Under the pieces are notes generated by a model that had not been told where the DNA came from, searched no databases, and was given only the letters and a program-made list of their open reading frames with translations. A stretch of 64,000 bases of DNA from assembly GCA_030424865.1 (NCBI GenBank), contig JAUHVR010000019.1:1-64000 (forward strand), in the 5' to 3' direction. The position numbers were made by a program, and so were the translations under genes. Each line of letters opens with the position of its first letter. The stretch's first letter is position 1. Source of the DNA: Alphaproteobacteria bacterium (GTDB lineage Bacteria > Pseudomonadota > Alphaproteobacteria > Rhodobacterales > Rhodobacteraceae). Of the stretch, positions 26,809 to 35,967 are shown piece by piece.

Positions 26809-27659
26809 CACCGCGCCCCCCGTTGCGACGGATGCCAAAAGGTCACCCACCGCTCCAAAAGCGATACCATACCATAAAACGCCGAACCCACGATCGCCGC
26901 CACGACAATCTCGGCCCAGACGAGGTCAATCGACAGGCTGCCCACGCCGGTGGAAATGCGGAACCCCATGCCGCGGGTCGGCGAGCCGAAGTATTCGGCC
27001 ACAATTGCCCCGATCAGCGCCAATGTGGTGGCGATCTTCAGCCCGTTGAAGACAAACGGCATCGCTGCAGGCAGGCGCAGCTTGATCAGCGTCTGCACAT
27101 AGCTGGCGGCATAGGTCCGCATCAGATCGCGCTGCATGGTGTCGGCCTCTTTCAATCCTTGCACACAGTTTACGAGGATCGGGAAAAAGACCATCACAAC
27201 CACGACGGCGGCCTTGGAATGCCAGTCGAATCCGAACCAGCTGACCAGAATTGGCGCAATCCCGACAATGGGCAGCGCAGCCACAAAGTTCCCGATGGGC
27301 AACAGCCCCCGCGTCAGGAACCCGCTGCGGTCGATGGCAACGGCTGTCAGAAAGGCCGCCACCATGCCGATGACATAGCCCGACAGCGCACCCTTCAGCA
27401 CGGTCTGTTGAAAGTCGACCCAAAGGGTCTCGGTCGAGTTCACGAAAGTCTGCGCGACCAGAGAGGGCGGCGGCAGGATCACTGGCGACACGCCGAAGTG
27501 GCGGACCAGTCCCTCCCAGAGCATCAGCAGGGTCGCCCCAAAGATCAGCGGCACGGCAATCCGCACCACCCGTGTCTCGCTGAAGGATGAGCCCGCCAGC
27601 CAGGCGTTCACCAGGGTCGCGGCGACCCAGAACAGCAGAGCAGTCACAAGCCAGCTCAT
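26808..27659 (-). CDS. ABC transporter permease (SsuC/TauC-type)
   Basis: A 283-aa inner-membrane protein with about six hydrophobic segments and the BPD_transp_1 EAA loop MRTYAASYVQTLIKLRLPAAM. It resembles permeases of NMT1-type pyrimidine/hydantoin importers. It overlaps both neighbours by 1-4 bp and presumably pairs with the following permease and the ATPase at 28.8 kb. Confidence 0.9.
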   Translation of the reverse strand: MSWLVTALLFWVAATLVNAWLAGSSFSETRVVRIAVPLIFGATLLMLWEGLVRHFGVSPVILPPPSLVAQTFVNSTETLWVDFQQTVLKGALSGYVIGMVAAFLTAVAIDRSGFLTRGLLPIGNFVAALPIVGIAPILVSWFGFDWHSKAAVVVVMVFFPILVNCVQGLKEADTMQRDLMRTYAASYVQTLIKLRLPAAMPFVFNGLKIATTLALIGAIVAEYFGSPTRGMGFRISTGVGSLSIDLVWAEIVVAAIVGSAFYGMVSLLERWVTFWHPSQRGAR

Positions 27660-28591
27660 ACCCGACCTCCCATGCGACGCTGGACAAGACGTTGAAGCAC
27701 ATCAAGCAAGGTGACCAGCATGCCTGCCAGGATGGCAGCCGCAAAAAGCGCCGACCAGATGGCCAAAGGTGTGCCAAACTGATCCCCGATCAGAATCCGC
27801 GCGCCCAGACCCGAGATCGCCCCGGTCGGCAGCTCTCCGACAATCGTGCCCACAAGCGCCGCTGCGATCCCCACTTTCAGCGTGGTGAACAGATAGGGGA
27901 CCGAGGCAGGCAGCCGCAGAAACCGAAACACCTGCGCACCCGACGCGTTATAGGTCTTGAGCAGATCCAGCTGTGCCGTCGCAGGCGACCGCAAACCTTT
28001 GACCATGCCGACAAGCACCGGGAAATAGCACAAATAGGCCGAGATGATCGCCTTGGGCACCCCGCGCCCCTCAATCCCGACCTGGCTGCTCAATACGATG
28101 ATCATCGGAGCCAGCGCCACGATGGGGATCGTCTGACTGATGATCGCCCAGGGCATCAGGCTCATCTCCATCACCCGCGAATGGGTGATCAGAACCGCGC
28201 CAAGAATACCCATGCTGGTGCCCAGCAAGAACCCCCAGAAAGTCGATTGCAGGGTGATCCAGCCATGATAGATCAAGGACCGCTTCGACCAGGCCCGCCC
28301 CCGCTGCACCATCTTGCCGGTGGTTTTCCAAAGCTCCTGACCAACCTGTTGCGGCGTCGGCAACCTTGGCCGCTCAAGGGCATAGCCCAAAGCCACATGC
28401 TCGGAATTCTGCGCCATCAGGCGCCAGACCGACACGTCCCGCCTGACAGCCGAGCCCTCAGGCACAATCTCGGCGCCCGCCCGCTCGGCGGTATCAAGCG
28501 CCACCCGAATGTTCATCGGCGCCACCGCAAGGTACCAAAGCACCACAATCGCGCCCAGCACCGCCAATACAGGGAAAACCACCCGCATCAT
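27656..28591 (-). CDS. ABC transporter permease with periplasmic insertion
   Basis: A 311-aa permease. A first membrane segment (residues 4-25) is followed by about 90 hydrophilic residues (RVALDTAERAGAEIVPEG, PRLPTPQQVGQELWK) before the transport domain, whose EAA loop is LLKTYNASGAQVFRFLRLPAS. Its stop overlaps the next permease start by 4 bp. A 234-bp gap with a long hairpin separates it from the upstream ATPase gene. Confidence 0.88.
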   Translation of the reverse strand: MMRVVFPVLAVLGAIVVLWYLAVAPMNIRVALDTAERAGAEIVPEGSAVRRDVSVWRLMAQNSEHVALGYALERPRLPTPQQVGQELWKTTGKMVQRGRAWSKRSLIYHGWITLQSTFWGFLLGTSMGILGAVLITHSRVMEMSLMPWAIISQTIPIVALAPMIIVLSSQVGIEGRGVPKAIISAYLCYFPVLVGMVKGLRSPATAQLDLLKTYNASGAQVFRFLRLPASVPYLFTTLKVGIAAALVGTIVGELPTGAISGLGARILIGDQFGTPLAIWSALFAAAILAGMLVTLLDVLQRLVQRRMGGRV

Positions 28592-28606
28592 GGGCGCACC
28601 CCTTGC

Positions 28607-28686
28607 CCTTCATCTTTCTCCAAATACGCAAATGCGCCGCCCGAAATCGAGCGTGGTTTTTTGCGTATTTTAGGAAAGATGAAAGG
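28607..28686. repeat. Long imperfect inverted repeat made of two facing copies of the GTATTT/AAAGATGAA repeat
   Basis: Left arm 28607-28632 and right arm 28659-28686 are nearly complementary over about 27 bases, with a 26-nt loop. Each arm is a copy of the repeat also at 20999-21021. It lies in the 234-bp gap between the ATPase and permease genes of one operon, so it would form a strong RNA hairpin. The rest of the gap (28690-28825) shows nothing else I can name. Confidence 0.6.
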
Positions 28687-28825
28687 AATAAGGGGTTTCT
28701 TATCCTCACGGTACAGGCTGGCGAGCCGATGACCGTGAAAGGTGAAGGGCCCCGCAACCTTAGACAACCTGCGGGACGGACCCGGGGGGATGCGGGCGCC
28801 CAAATCCCCTTGGGCCGTTGAATTC

Positions 28826-29656
28826 TTAGTCATAAGCATGCCCCGCGCGCAGGCCATCGCGGACGCGGTGGGCGATTTCCAGGAACTCCGGCGTGTCGCG
28901 GATGTCGAGCGGGCGCTCTTTCGGCAGGGGGCTGTCGATCACATCGGTGATCCGGCCCGGGCGCGGCGACATGACGACGATCTTGGTCGACAGGTATACC
29001 GCCTCGGGGATCGAGTGGGTCACGAAACCGATTGTCTTGCCGGTGCGGGCCCAAAGCGCAAGCAACTGTTCGTTCAGGTGGTCACGCACGATCTCATCAA
29101 GCGCCCCGAATGGTTCGTCCATCAGAAGGATGTCGGCGTCAAAAGCCAGCGCGCGCGCGATCGAGGCGCGTTGCTGCATGCCCCCCGACAGCTGCCAGGG
29201 GAATTTCTGTTCAAAGCCCGAAAGTTCGACCAGGTCCAGAACCTTGGCAACGCGTTCCGCCATCTCGGATTTGGCGTAGCCCATGATCTCGAGCGGCAGA
29301 CGGACGTTGCCGGCAATCGTGCGCCAGGGATACAGCCCCGCCGCCTGGAAGACATAGCCATAGGCGCGCGCCTTGCGGGCCTCTTCGGGGCTGACGCCGT
29401 TCACGGTGATCGCGCCGCCGGTGGGCTTTTCCAGATCCGCCATAACCCGCAGAAAGGTGGTCTTGCCACAGCCCGAGGGGCCGATGAAGCTGACGAAATC
29501 CCCCTTTTCGATGGTCAGTGAGACGTCTTTCAGTGCGTGCACCGGGCCGTCGTTGGTTTGAAAGGTCAGCGACAGGTCGCGCGCGTCGATCACCACATCG
29601 GGCAGGGTTTCGCGCTCGGCAAACCCGTCAATTTCATCCGTACTTAGCATGGGCAT
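28826..29656 (-). CDS. ABC transporter ATPase (SsuB/TauB-type, pyrimidine importer)
   Basis: The 276-aa ATPase shows Walker A GPSGCGKTT, Q-loop FQAAGLYPWRTIAGNV, signature LSGGMQQRASIARA, Walker B ILLMDEPFGALDE and switch H in VTHSIPEAV. It energises the two permeases at 26.8-28.6 kb. The start is either 29656 or the ATG two codons later; neither has a clear Shine-Dalgarno. It follows the dihydropyrimidinase gene across a hairpin. Confidence 0.92.
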   Translation of the reverse strand: MPMLSTDEIDGFAERETLPDVVIDARDLSLTFQTNDGPVHALKDVSLTIEKGDFVSFIGPSGCGKTTFLRVMADLEKPTGGAITVNGVSPEEARKARAYGYVFQAAGLYPWRTIAGNVRLPLEIMGYAKSEMAERVAKVLDLVELSGFEQKFPWQLSGGMQQRASIARALAFDADILLMDEPFGALDEIVRDHLNEQLLALWARTGKTIGFVTHSIPEAVYLSTKIVVMSPRPGRITDVIDSPLPKERPLDIRDTPEFLEIAHRVRDGLRAGHAYD

Positions 29657-29675
29657 TCACTGTTCTTGCAAAGGG

Positions 29676-29695
29676 GCCCCGCCAAGTGGCGGGGC
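29676..29695. other. Intercistronic hairpin between dihydropyrimidinase and ATPase genes
   Basis: A perfect 8-bp GC stem GCCCCGCC / GGCGGGGC with loop AAGT. It is followed on the minus strand by CCCTTTGC, too few T for a strong terminator, so mRNA stabilisation or partial attenuation is likelier. Confidence 0.45.
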
Positions 29696-29707
29696 AGAGG
29701 ACGGGGG

Positions 29708-31168
29708 TTAGATACCGGCCGGGATATTCAGGGGATCGCGCTCGACCTTGCGGGGCGAGTTCAGGTCCTTCCATTTCGAAAGCGCTGCGGCCGCCGAACT
29801 GAAGGCCGGGCGAGGGATGAACTTGCCGCGTCCCGGTTGGGGCTGCGAGTTCTGGCCCCAGGCCCAGATGACGTCACCGCGCGACAGCGTGTAGCGGGCC
29901 TGTGCACTGACCTCCATGCCCTCCCAGACCGAGTAGTCGAGTACCGATTTCTGGGTCGAGGCCGAGAGCGTTTTCGACAGTTTCGGATCCCAGACCACGA
30001 TGTCCGCATCGGCCCCGGGCACCAGTGCGCCTTTGCGGGGGTAGATGTTGAGGATCTTGGCAATGTTGGTCGAGGTGACGGCGACGAACTCTTCCGGTGT
30101 CAGGCGCCCGGTTTCGACGCCCAGGGACCAGAGGACGGCCAGGCGCTCTTCCAAGCCCCCGGTGCCGTTGGGGATCATGCAGAAGTTATCGCGGCCCATG
30201 CGCTTTTGTTCGGTTGTGAAAGCGGCGTGGTCGGTGGCGACGACTTGCAGCGACCCGGCGGCGAGACCGGCCCACAGGCCGTCCTGATGCTCTTTGCCCC
30301 GGAAGGGCGGGGACATAACGCGCTGCGCGGCATAGTCCCAGTCCTTCTTGAAGTAGTCGCTTTCGTCGAGGCAGAGGAACTGCGCCAGCGGTTCGCCGTA
30401 GACGCGGTGGCCTTTCTGGCGGGCGCGGCGGATTGCTTCGTGCGCCTGCTCGCAGCTGACGTGCACGATGTAAAGCGGGGTGCCGACCGCATCGGCGATC
30501 ATGATCGCGCGGTTGGCGGCCTCGCCTTCCACCTCGGGCGGGCGGGAATAGGCGTGGCCTTCGGGGCCGGTGATGCCCTTGGCGAGCATCTCTTTCTGCA
30601 GAAGGTCGACCACATCGCCGTTTTCGGCGTGGACCATGGGCAGCGCGCCCAGTTCCTTGCAGCGCGCGAACGAGGCAAACATCTCGTCATCCTCGACCAT
30701 CAGCGCGCCTTTGTAGGCCATGAAGTGCTTGAAGCTGTTGACGCCCATCTTCACGGCGTCTTCCATCTCGGAAAAGATGTTTTCGTTCCAGCCGGTGATG
30801 GCCATGTGATAGCCGATGTCGGAACATATCTGCGGGGCCGACTTGCGGTGCCACTCCTCGATCGCGTTCTTGATCGAGCCATCGCCGCCCGGCAGGCAGA
30901 AGTCGATCAGCATTGTCGTGCCACCGGCAGCTGCGGCCCAGGTGCCGGATTCGAATGTTTCGGCCGCCGTGGTGCCCATGAACGGCATCTCAAGGTGCGT
31001 ATGCGGGTCGATCCCGCCGGGGATCACATAGGCCCCTTCGGCATCCACGTATTCGTCACCCTTCAGATCGGGGCCAATCTCTTTGATCGTTTCCCCTTCG
31101 ATCAGGATATCCGCCATATACTGACGGTCGGCGGTCACGATGGTGCCGCCCTTGATCACCTTGCTCAT
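29708..31168 (-). CDS. hydA: Dihydropyrimidinase
   Basis: A 486-aa cyclic amidohydrolase opening dihydrouracil/dihydrothymine to N-carbamoyl-beta-amino acids. Metal and catalytic motifs: GGIDPHTHLEMPF (HxH), the carbamylated-lysine region SFKHFMAYKGAL, MVHAENGDVV, IVHVSCEQAHEA, VATDHAAF and the IPNGTGGLEERL loop. Length and motifs fit D-hydantoinase/dihydropyrimidinase. It is second in the pathway encoded here, after PreTA and before the amidohydrolase at 31.5 kb. Confidence 0.95.
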   Translation of the reverse strand: MSKVIKGGTIVTADRQYMADILIEGETIKEIGPDLKGDEYVDAEGAYVIPGGIDPHTHLEMPFMGTTAAETFESGTWAAAAGGTTMLIDFCLPGGDGSIKNAIEEWHRKSAPQICSDIGYHMAITGWNENIFSEMEDAVKMGVNSFKHFMAYKGALMVEDDEMFASFARCKELGALPMVHAENGDVVDLLQKEMLAKGITGPEGHAYSRPPEVEGEAANRAIMIADAVGTPLYIVHVSCEQAHEAIRRARQKGHRVYGEPLAQFLCLDESDYFKKDWDYAAQRVMSPPFRGKEHQDGLWAGLAAGSLQVVATDHAAFTTEQKRMGRDNFCMIPNGTGGLEERLAVLWSLGVETGRLTPEEFVAVTSTNIAKILNIYPRKGALVPGADADIVVWDPKLSKTLSASTQKSVLDYSVWEGMEVSAQARYTLSRGDVIWAWGQNSQPQPGRGKFIPRPAFSSAAAALSKWKDLNSPRKVERDPLNIPAGI

Positions 31169-31206
31169 GATCTAAGTCTCCTTATGTGGCCAGTCGTGTC
31201 CCGGCC

Positions 31207-31449
31207 CTAACCTTCGCAAATGGGGTTTCCGTCCTCGCCCATCATCGGCCGGAAACTTCCATCCGGATTGGCGAACACAAAACATCCGTTTGCATCCTGG
31301 AACATGCCGCCCTGTCCGACGACCGGCGGCCCATCCTGCGGCGGTGCCGACAGTGACCCGGTGTCCGACGGCGCGGTTTCCGTGCATCCGCTGACAGCCA
31401 GCAGCAGGCCGCAGCAGAGTGCGGGTATTGAAATCTGTTTTAAAATCAT
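31207..31449 (-). CDS. Small lipoprotein in the pyrimidine operon
   Basis: An 80-aa protein with a lipoprotein signal (MILKQISIPALCCGLL, lipobox AVSGC at about 18-22), then a proline-rich linker and NGCFVFANPDGSF. I recognise no function. It lies between the two amidohydrolase genes on the same strand, 38 bp from dihydropyrimidinase, so it is likely cotranscribed. Two mature cysteines may form a disulphide. Confidence 0.7.
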   Translation of the reverse strand: MILKQISIPALCCGLLLAVSGCTETAPSDTGSLSAPPQDGPPVVGQGGMFQDANGCFVFANPDGSFRPMMGEDGNPICEG

Positions 31450-31533
31450 GGCACAGCCCCCCTTGAATGGTATGGATCAAGTAGAGCGCGTGTCCCCTGC
31501 GTTTGTCCAGCCTTGCCTTTTCCCGAGAGGGTG

Positions 31534-32784
31534 TCACTCGACAATCCCCGCAGTTTCAACAACCGCGTGGAACAGTACATCCGCACCGGCCGTGGACCAT
31601 TCCTTGGAAATCTCCTCGGCTTCGTTATGGCTCAGACCGTCGACGCAGGGGCACATGATCATGGCCGTCGGGGCAACATCGTTGATCCAGCAGGCGTCGT
31701 GACCCGCGCCTGAAACGATGTCCATGTGGCTGTAGCCCAACCGTTCAGCCGCTTCGCGGACTGCGGAAACACAGGCTTCGTCAAAGGCGGGTGGGTTGAA
31801 CTGGCCGACGATTTCAGCCTCAAAACCCACTTCGATCTCTTCGCACAGCGCCGGGGCCCGGGCCATCAGCTCGTCGACCATGCCATTGAGCTTGTCCAGA
31901 TCCGGCGTCCGGAAATCGATCGTGAAGACCACCTTGCCCGGGATGATGTTGCGCGAGTTCGGATAGACGTCGACATGGCCAATGGCGCCCACGGCGTTCG
32001 GCTGGTTCTTCATCGCGATTTCGTGCACCAGCTCGGTGATCAACGCGAGGCCGCGGCCAGCGTTCTTGCGCATGTGCATGGGTGTCGAGCCGGTGTGGCT
32101 TTCCTTGCCCGTGACCGTGCATTCGATCCAGCGCAGCCCTTGACCGTGTGTGACAACGCCGATGTCCTTGCCCTCGGCCTCAAGGATCGGGCCCTGCTCG
32201 ATGTGCAGCTCGAAAAAGGCGTGCATCTTGCGGTCGCCGACCTTTTCCTCACCTTTCCAGCCGATGCGCTCCAGTTCGTCGCCAAAACGTTTGCCTTCGG
32301 CGTCAACCCGGTCATAGGCCCAGTCCTGTGTATGCCGGCCGACAAAGACGCCCGAGGCCAGCATGGCCGGGGCAAACCGGGTGCCTTCTTCGTTGGTCCA
32401 GTTGGTGACCACGATCGGATGACGGGTCTTGATGCCCAGGTCGTTCAGCGAACGCACGACCTCAAGACCGCCAAGCACACCCAGAACACCGTCGTATTTG
32501 CCACCCGTGGGCTGGGTGTCGAGGTGAGAGCCGACATAGACCGGCAGCGCCTCGGGATCGGTTCCCGGACGCATGGCAAACATGTTGCCCATTTCATCCA
32601 GCCCCATGGTGCAGCCCGCCGCTTCACACCAGCGTTGGAACAAGGCGCGGCCTTCGCTGTCTTCGTCAGTCAGCGTCTGTCGGTTGTTGCCCCCCGCGAT
32701 GCCCGGACCAATCTTGGCCATCTCCATTAGGCTGTCCCACAGCCGATCTCCGTTGATGCGCAGGTTTTCCCCTGGTGCCGCCAT
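31534..32784 (-). CDS. Zn-dependent hydrolase, N-carbamoyl-beta-alanine amidohydrolase (beta-ureidopropionase)
   Basis: A 416-aa M20/M28-like amidohydrolase. Metal ligands are visible in YVGSHLDTQPTGGKYDG, TNWTNEEGTRF and ELHIEQGPILE, with SGAGHDACW and SHNEAEE near the C-terminus. The family cleaves N-carbamoyl-beta-alanine or N-carbamoyl-L-amino acids to the amino acid, CO2 and ammonia. Next to dihydropyrimidinase, the beta-alanine reaction is likely. ATG at 32784 fits the family length; the frame to 32874 runs through the RutR-like operator. Confidence 0.92.
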   Translation of the reverse strand: MAAPGENLRINGDRLWDSLMEMAKIGPGIAGGNNRQTLTDEDSEGRALFQRWCEAAGCTMGLDEMGNMFAMRPGTDPEALPVYVGSHLDTQPTGGKYDGVLGVLGGLEVVRSLNDLGIKTRHPIVVTNWTNEEGTRFAPAMLASGVFVGRHTQDWAYDRVDAEGKRFGDELERIGWKGEEKVGDRKMHAFFELHIEQGPILEAEGKDIGVVTHGQGLRWIECTVTGKESHTGSTPMHMRKNAGRGLALITELVHEIAMKNQPNAVGAIGHVDVYPNSRNIIPGKVVFTIDFRTPDLDKLNGMVDELMARAPALCEEIEVGFEAEIVGQFNPPAFDEACVSAVREAAERLGYSHMDIVSGAGHDACWINDVAPTAMIMCPCVDGLSHNEAEEISKEWSTAGADVLFHAVVETAGIVE

Positions 32785-32845
32785 GTTTTCACCCTGTCGT
32801 CTTTGCGGAGGCTTTGTTACGAATAAACATTGCGTCCGCATATTT

Positions 32846-32861
32846 TTTACCATTTGGTAAA
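32846..32861. promoter_or_regulatory. RutR-like operator TTTACCA-N2-TGGTAAA
   Basis: A perfect palindrome between the divergent amidohydrolase and rutR genes, 62 bp from one start and 104 bp from the other. The known E. coli RutR site is TTGACCA-N2-TGGTCAA; this differs by one symmetric base change per half. A close copy precedes preT. Confidence 0.8.
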
Positions 32862-32964
32862 GACACGATTGCAATGAGAACCACAGCTGTCAAGAACTGA
32901 CCTGAAAACTTTGCGCCGGAATAGCGCGCATTGCCCAAGACATGAGCACCGGAGACCCGCGTAT

Positions 32965-33594
32965 ATGCCCGACACCGCGCCCCGCAAGATGAGCCGCATA
33001 CAACAGCGGAATCGCCACCGCATTCTGGATGCGGCGTTGGACGTGTTTTCGAAGCATGGCTATCGCGGTGCAACGTTGGACCAGATTGCCGCGGCCTCGG
33101 GGATGTCGAAGCCGAACATCCTGTATTACTTCGAAGGCAAAGAGGCGATCCACGTAGCGCTGCTGAGCGCCCTGATGTCCGAATGGCTGGCCCCCCTGGA
33201 AACGATGGATGCGCAGGGCGATCCGGTGTCAGAGATCCTCGGCTATGTTGAACGCAAGATGGAGATGAGTCGCGCCTATCCTCGGGAAAGCCGGCTTTTT
33301 GCCAACGAAATCATCCAGGGCGCACCGCGCATGAAGCCACACCTGGAAAGAGATCTGAAGCCATTGTTCGACGCAAACTGCGCGGTCATTCAGGAATGGA
33401 TCGACGCCGGGCGACTGCCCACGCTGGACCCGCAGCACCTGATCATGTCGATCTGGGCGATGACCCAGCACTACGCCGATTTCGAGGCGCAGGTTCAGGT
33501 CCTGATGCCCGGCGACGATGACAGCTGGGACCGCGCCAACGCGCATGTCACGGGGATGTTCCGCACGCTTCTGACGTCTAATACGGCCGACTGA
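32965..33594 (+). CDS. rutR: TetR-family pyrimidine regulator, RutR-like
   Basis: A 209-aa TetR-type regulator, close to the 212 residues of E. coli RutR. The N-terminal HTH reads RILDAALDVFSKHGYRGATLDQIAAASGMSKPNILYYFEGKEAI (residues about 17-60, shown in pieces by its family), and the C-terminal YcdC-type ligand domain contains SRLFANEIIQGAP and SIWAMTQHYADFEAQV, as in RutR, which binds uracil/thymine. Divergence from the catabolic operon and two matching palindromes support this assignment. Confidence 0.9.
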   Translation: MPDTAPRKMSRIQQRNRHRILDAALDVFSKHGYRGATLDQIAAASGMSKPNILYYFEGKEAIHVALLSALMSEWLAPLETMDAQGDPVSEILGYVERKMEMSRAYPRESRLFANEIIQGAPRMKPHLERDLKPLFDANCAVIQEWIDAGRLPTLDPQHLIMSIWAMTQHYADFEAQVQVLMPGDDDSWDRANAHVTGMFRTLLTSNTAD

Positions 33595-33684
33595 AGCGCG
33601 CTCTGATTGAGCCGCGCTTGATCGGTTTATGCCGCATCGGTAGTCTCGAGGCGCGTGACCCCAAAACGGCCAGAGGCCTGACCG

Positions 33685-35619
33685 ATGCGGATAGTTTTTC
33701 TGGCACTGATGCTCGCGCCCGGCCTTTCGCTGGCGCAGGGCACGGACATGGACCCCTTGGCGGACTGGGGGTTGCGCGCAACCGAGGGGGCCGCGGCGGG
33801 ATATGTCGATGACAGTGCCTGTGCGGAATGCCATTCGGACAAGGCCGACAGTTTCAGGGACGTGGGCATGGCCCGCAGCTTCTATGCGCCTGACCCCGCC
33901 TCCCCGGTCGAGGATTTCTCGGCTCTGCCCTATTACCACGCGCCCTCGGACCGGTACTACCAGGTCGAGATCAAGGACAACGCCTATTGGTTCACCCGCT
34001 ATCGCCTGACGCCCGGTGGCGCCCGTACCGAGGTTTTTGAACATCGGATCAACTGGATCCTTGGATCCGGCAACCATTCACGCATCTACCTGTACCAGAC
34101 GCCGGACGGGTCACTTTTTCAGCTGCCTTTGTCTTGGTACAGCCAATCCGGCAAATGGGCGATGGCGCCGGGCTATGAGCATGCCGGCCATCTGGGCGTC
34201 AAACGCCAAGTCGAAGAACGCTGCATGTCCTGCCACAACGCCTTTGCAGAGGTGCCAAAAGGGTCCGACAGACCCGGCATGAACGCGCTGTTCCCAACCG
34301 AGTTGCCGCAGGGCATCGGTTGCCAGCGCTGCCACGGTCCCGGGGCGGCCCATGTCCGAAGTGCCCTGTCCGGGCAAGAGGAACAGACCGTCCGCGCTGC
34401 GATCGTCAACCCCGGCACGTTGCCCAACGAACAGCTGTACGGCATCTGCTATGGGTGCCACATGCAACCGACCGTCTCGGTCAATGCGGGGTTGCGACTG
34501 GGGCGCGGCGCCTATTCGTTCCGCCCCGGACAGGATCTGCAGGACTATCTGTTCCATCTCGACATCGAGGACCAGGTTCGAGCCAAGGAAGATCGGTTCG
34601 AGATCAACCACCATCCCTACAGGCTGGAACAAAGTGCCTGCTTCGTGGAAAGTCAGGGTCAGCTGGGCTGTCTGAATTGCCACGACCCCCATGTGAAGAT
34701 CGCGCCACAAGACCGGGCTGCGCACTATCGCGCCGCCTGTCTGCAATGTCATGAACTTGACGATAAAGGCCTGCCGATCCTGCAGGCCGCCGGGGCCCGC
34801 CACCCCGAGATTTCGGCGACCGATGACTGCACGACATGCCACATGCCGGAACGGAGGACGCAGGATGTGATCGAGGTGACCATGACGGATCACAAGATCA
34901 CACGTGTGCCGCCGGTTCCCGATCCCCTCGCGCGCCTGCCCAAGGCCCAGGCCGAGGTTCACGGCGTCTATCCGTTGCGCCAATACGATGACATCGAAAG
35001 CTCTGAACGCCTGTTTCAACAGGTGCGCGCGATCCTGCAACACAAGAACGGCAAGGACGTCCATGCAGCGAGCCGTTTGGCGCAAGAGATGTCGCGTCAG
35101 CCCTCGCCGCACTATGAGCCCTGGATGGAACTGGCACGCAGCAGTCTGGCGCTGAACCAGCCGGACTTTGCCCTGCGCGCTGCTCGCGAAGCGCATGCCC
35201 GTGCGCCCGATGTGGACAGCGTGGTTTTGTATCTGGCGCGCGCCATGGAACAAACGGGGGATCGCGACGGGGCCACGCAGGTGCTTCGCGATCACCTTCT
35301 GCAGTCGCCCCTGCAGGTGTCTTTGCTCAGCAACCTTGCGACAATGCTTTATCGTGAGGGTGAGATCACACAGGCCGCGCTTGTCGCGCGGCGCGGGCTG
35401 GATCTGCGCCCGAACGACGTCTCATTGTTGCTGCTGCTGGCCGCCATCCACGGAAAACAGGGCGCGCCGGACAAGGCGATTGACGCCCTGGAACGGGCCC
35501 TGGCCGTCGACCCGATGCTTGATGACGTCCGAGAGGCGCTGGCCCGTCTGCTGGCAACTGCGGGACAGGTCCAACGGGCCGAGATCCTGCGCGAAATGGC
35601 GCTTGATCCGCAGGATTGA
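33685..35619 (+). CDS. Secreted seven-heme cytochrome c with C-terminal TPR region
   Basis: A 644-aa protein with a signal peptide (MRIVFLALMLAPGLSLAQG) and seven CXXCH heme sites: CAECH (46-50), CMSCH, CQRCH, CYGCH, CLNCH, CLQCH and CTTCH, the last near residue 390. Residues about 440-640 form TPR-like helical repeats (PHYEPWMELARSSLALNQPD, PDKAIDALERALAVDP). The heme part resembles multiheme cytochromes of the octaheme/NrfA-like superfamily, but catalysis cannot be assigned. It lies 90 bp after rutR and is convergent with a small membrane protein gene. A link to pyrimidine degradation is not shown. Confidence 0.88.
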   Translation: MRIVFLALMLAPGLSLAQGTDMDPLADWGLRATEGAAAGYVDDSACAECHSDKADSFRDVGMARSFYAPDPASPVEDFSALPYYHAPSDRYYQVEIKDNAYWFTRYRLTPGGARTEVFEHRINWILGSGNHSRIYLYQTPDGSLFQLPLSWYSQSGKWAMAPGYEHAGHLGVKRQVEERCMSCHNAFAEVPKGSDRPGMNALFPTELPQGIGCQRCHGPGAAHVRSALSGQEEQTVRAAIVNPGTLPNEQLYGICYGCHMQPTVSVNAGLRLGRGAYSFRPGQDLQDYLFHLDIEDQVRAKEDRFEINHHPYRLEQSACFVESQGQLGCLNCHDPHVKIAPQDRAAHYRAACLQCHELDDKGLPILQAAGARHPEISATDDCTTCHMPERRTQDVIEVTMTDHKITRVPPVPDPLARLPKAQAEVHGVYPLRQYDDIESSERLFQQVRAILQHKNGKDVHAASRLAQEMSRQPSPHYEPWMELARSSLALNQPDFALRAAREAHARAPDVDSVVLYLARAMEQTGDRDGATQVLRDHLLQSPLQVSLLSNLATMLYREGEITQAALVARRGLDLRPNDVSLLLLLAAIHGKQGAPDKAIDALERALAVDPMLDDVREALARLLATAGQVQRAEILREMALDPQD

Positions 35620-35625
35620 CAGCGC

Positions 35626-35937
35626 CTAGTCCGTCGCGGTCTTTCGACCGCCCCGTTTGCGATGCGCCCAGTCCAGATAGCGGTCTTCGAGCACCTGTTC
35701 GCAAATCTTGAAAGTTAGCCAACAGCTTAGCGACAAACTCCCCCACAAAAGCAGCTCTGCCACCTGCCACAGACCTCCAAAGCGAATGGCGTCCCAGGTG
35801 TGCCGGCTCAGGAAATCGACGCTCGCCATGGCCTGGGAAAAGAGGTTGTAGGTGACAAAGGCAAAGATGACTGCGGCGGCGCCGGCCAGCAGAAAGACCA
35901 GTATCGACGGGTACCGGGTTATGTTGAAAAGGGCCAT
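35626..35937 (-). CDS. Small two-segment membrane protein downstream of preA
   Basis: A 103-aa protein starting MALFNITRYPSILVFLLAG, with ATG at 35937 after GGGAGG. Two hydrophobic segments, at about residues 11-34 and 54-76 (LWQVAELLLWGSLSLSCWL), and a basic C-terminus (AHRKRGGRKTATD). I recognise no family. It follows preA across a terminator-like hairpin and its end faces the cytochrome gene, 6 bp away. The long frame reaching 36363 is an antisense-free extension through preA and is not real. Confidence 0.65.
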   Translation of the reverse strand: MALFNITRYPSILVFLLAGAAAVIFAFVTYNLFSQAMASVDFLSRHTWDAIRFGGLWQVAELLLWGSLSLSCWLTFKICEQVLEDRYLDWAHRKRGGRKTATD

Positions 35938-35967
35938 ACGTGTCCTCCCACCTTCAGGGGTACCGTC

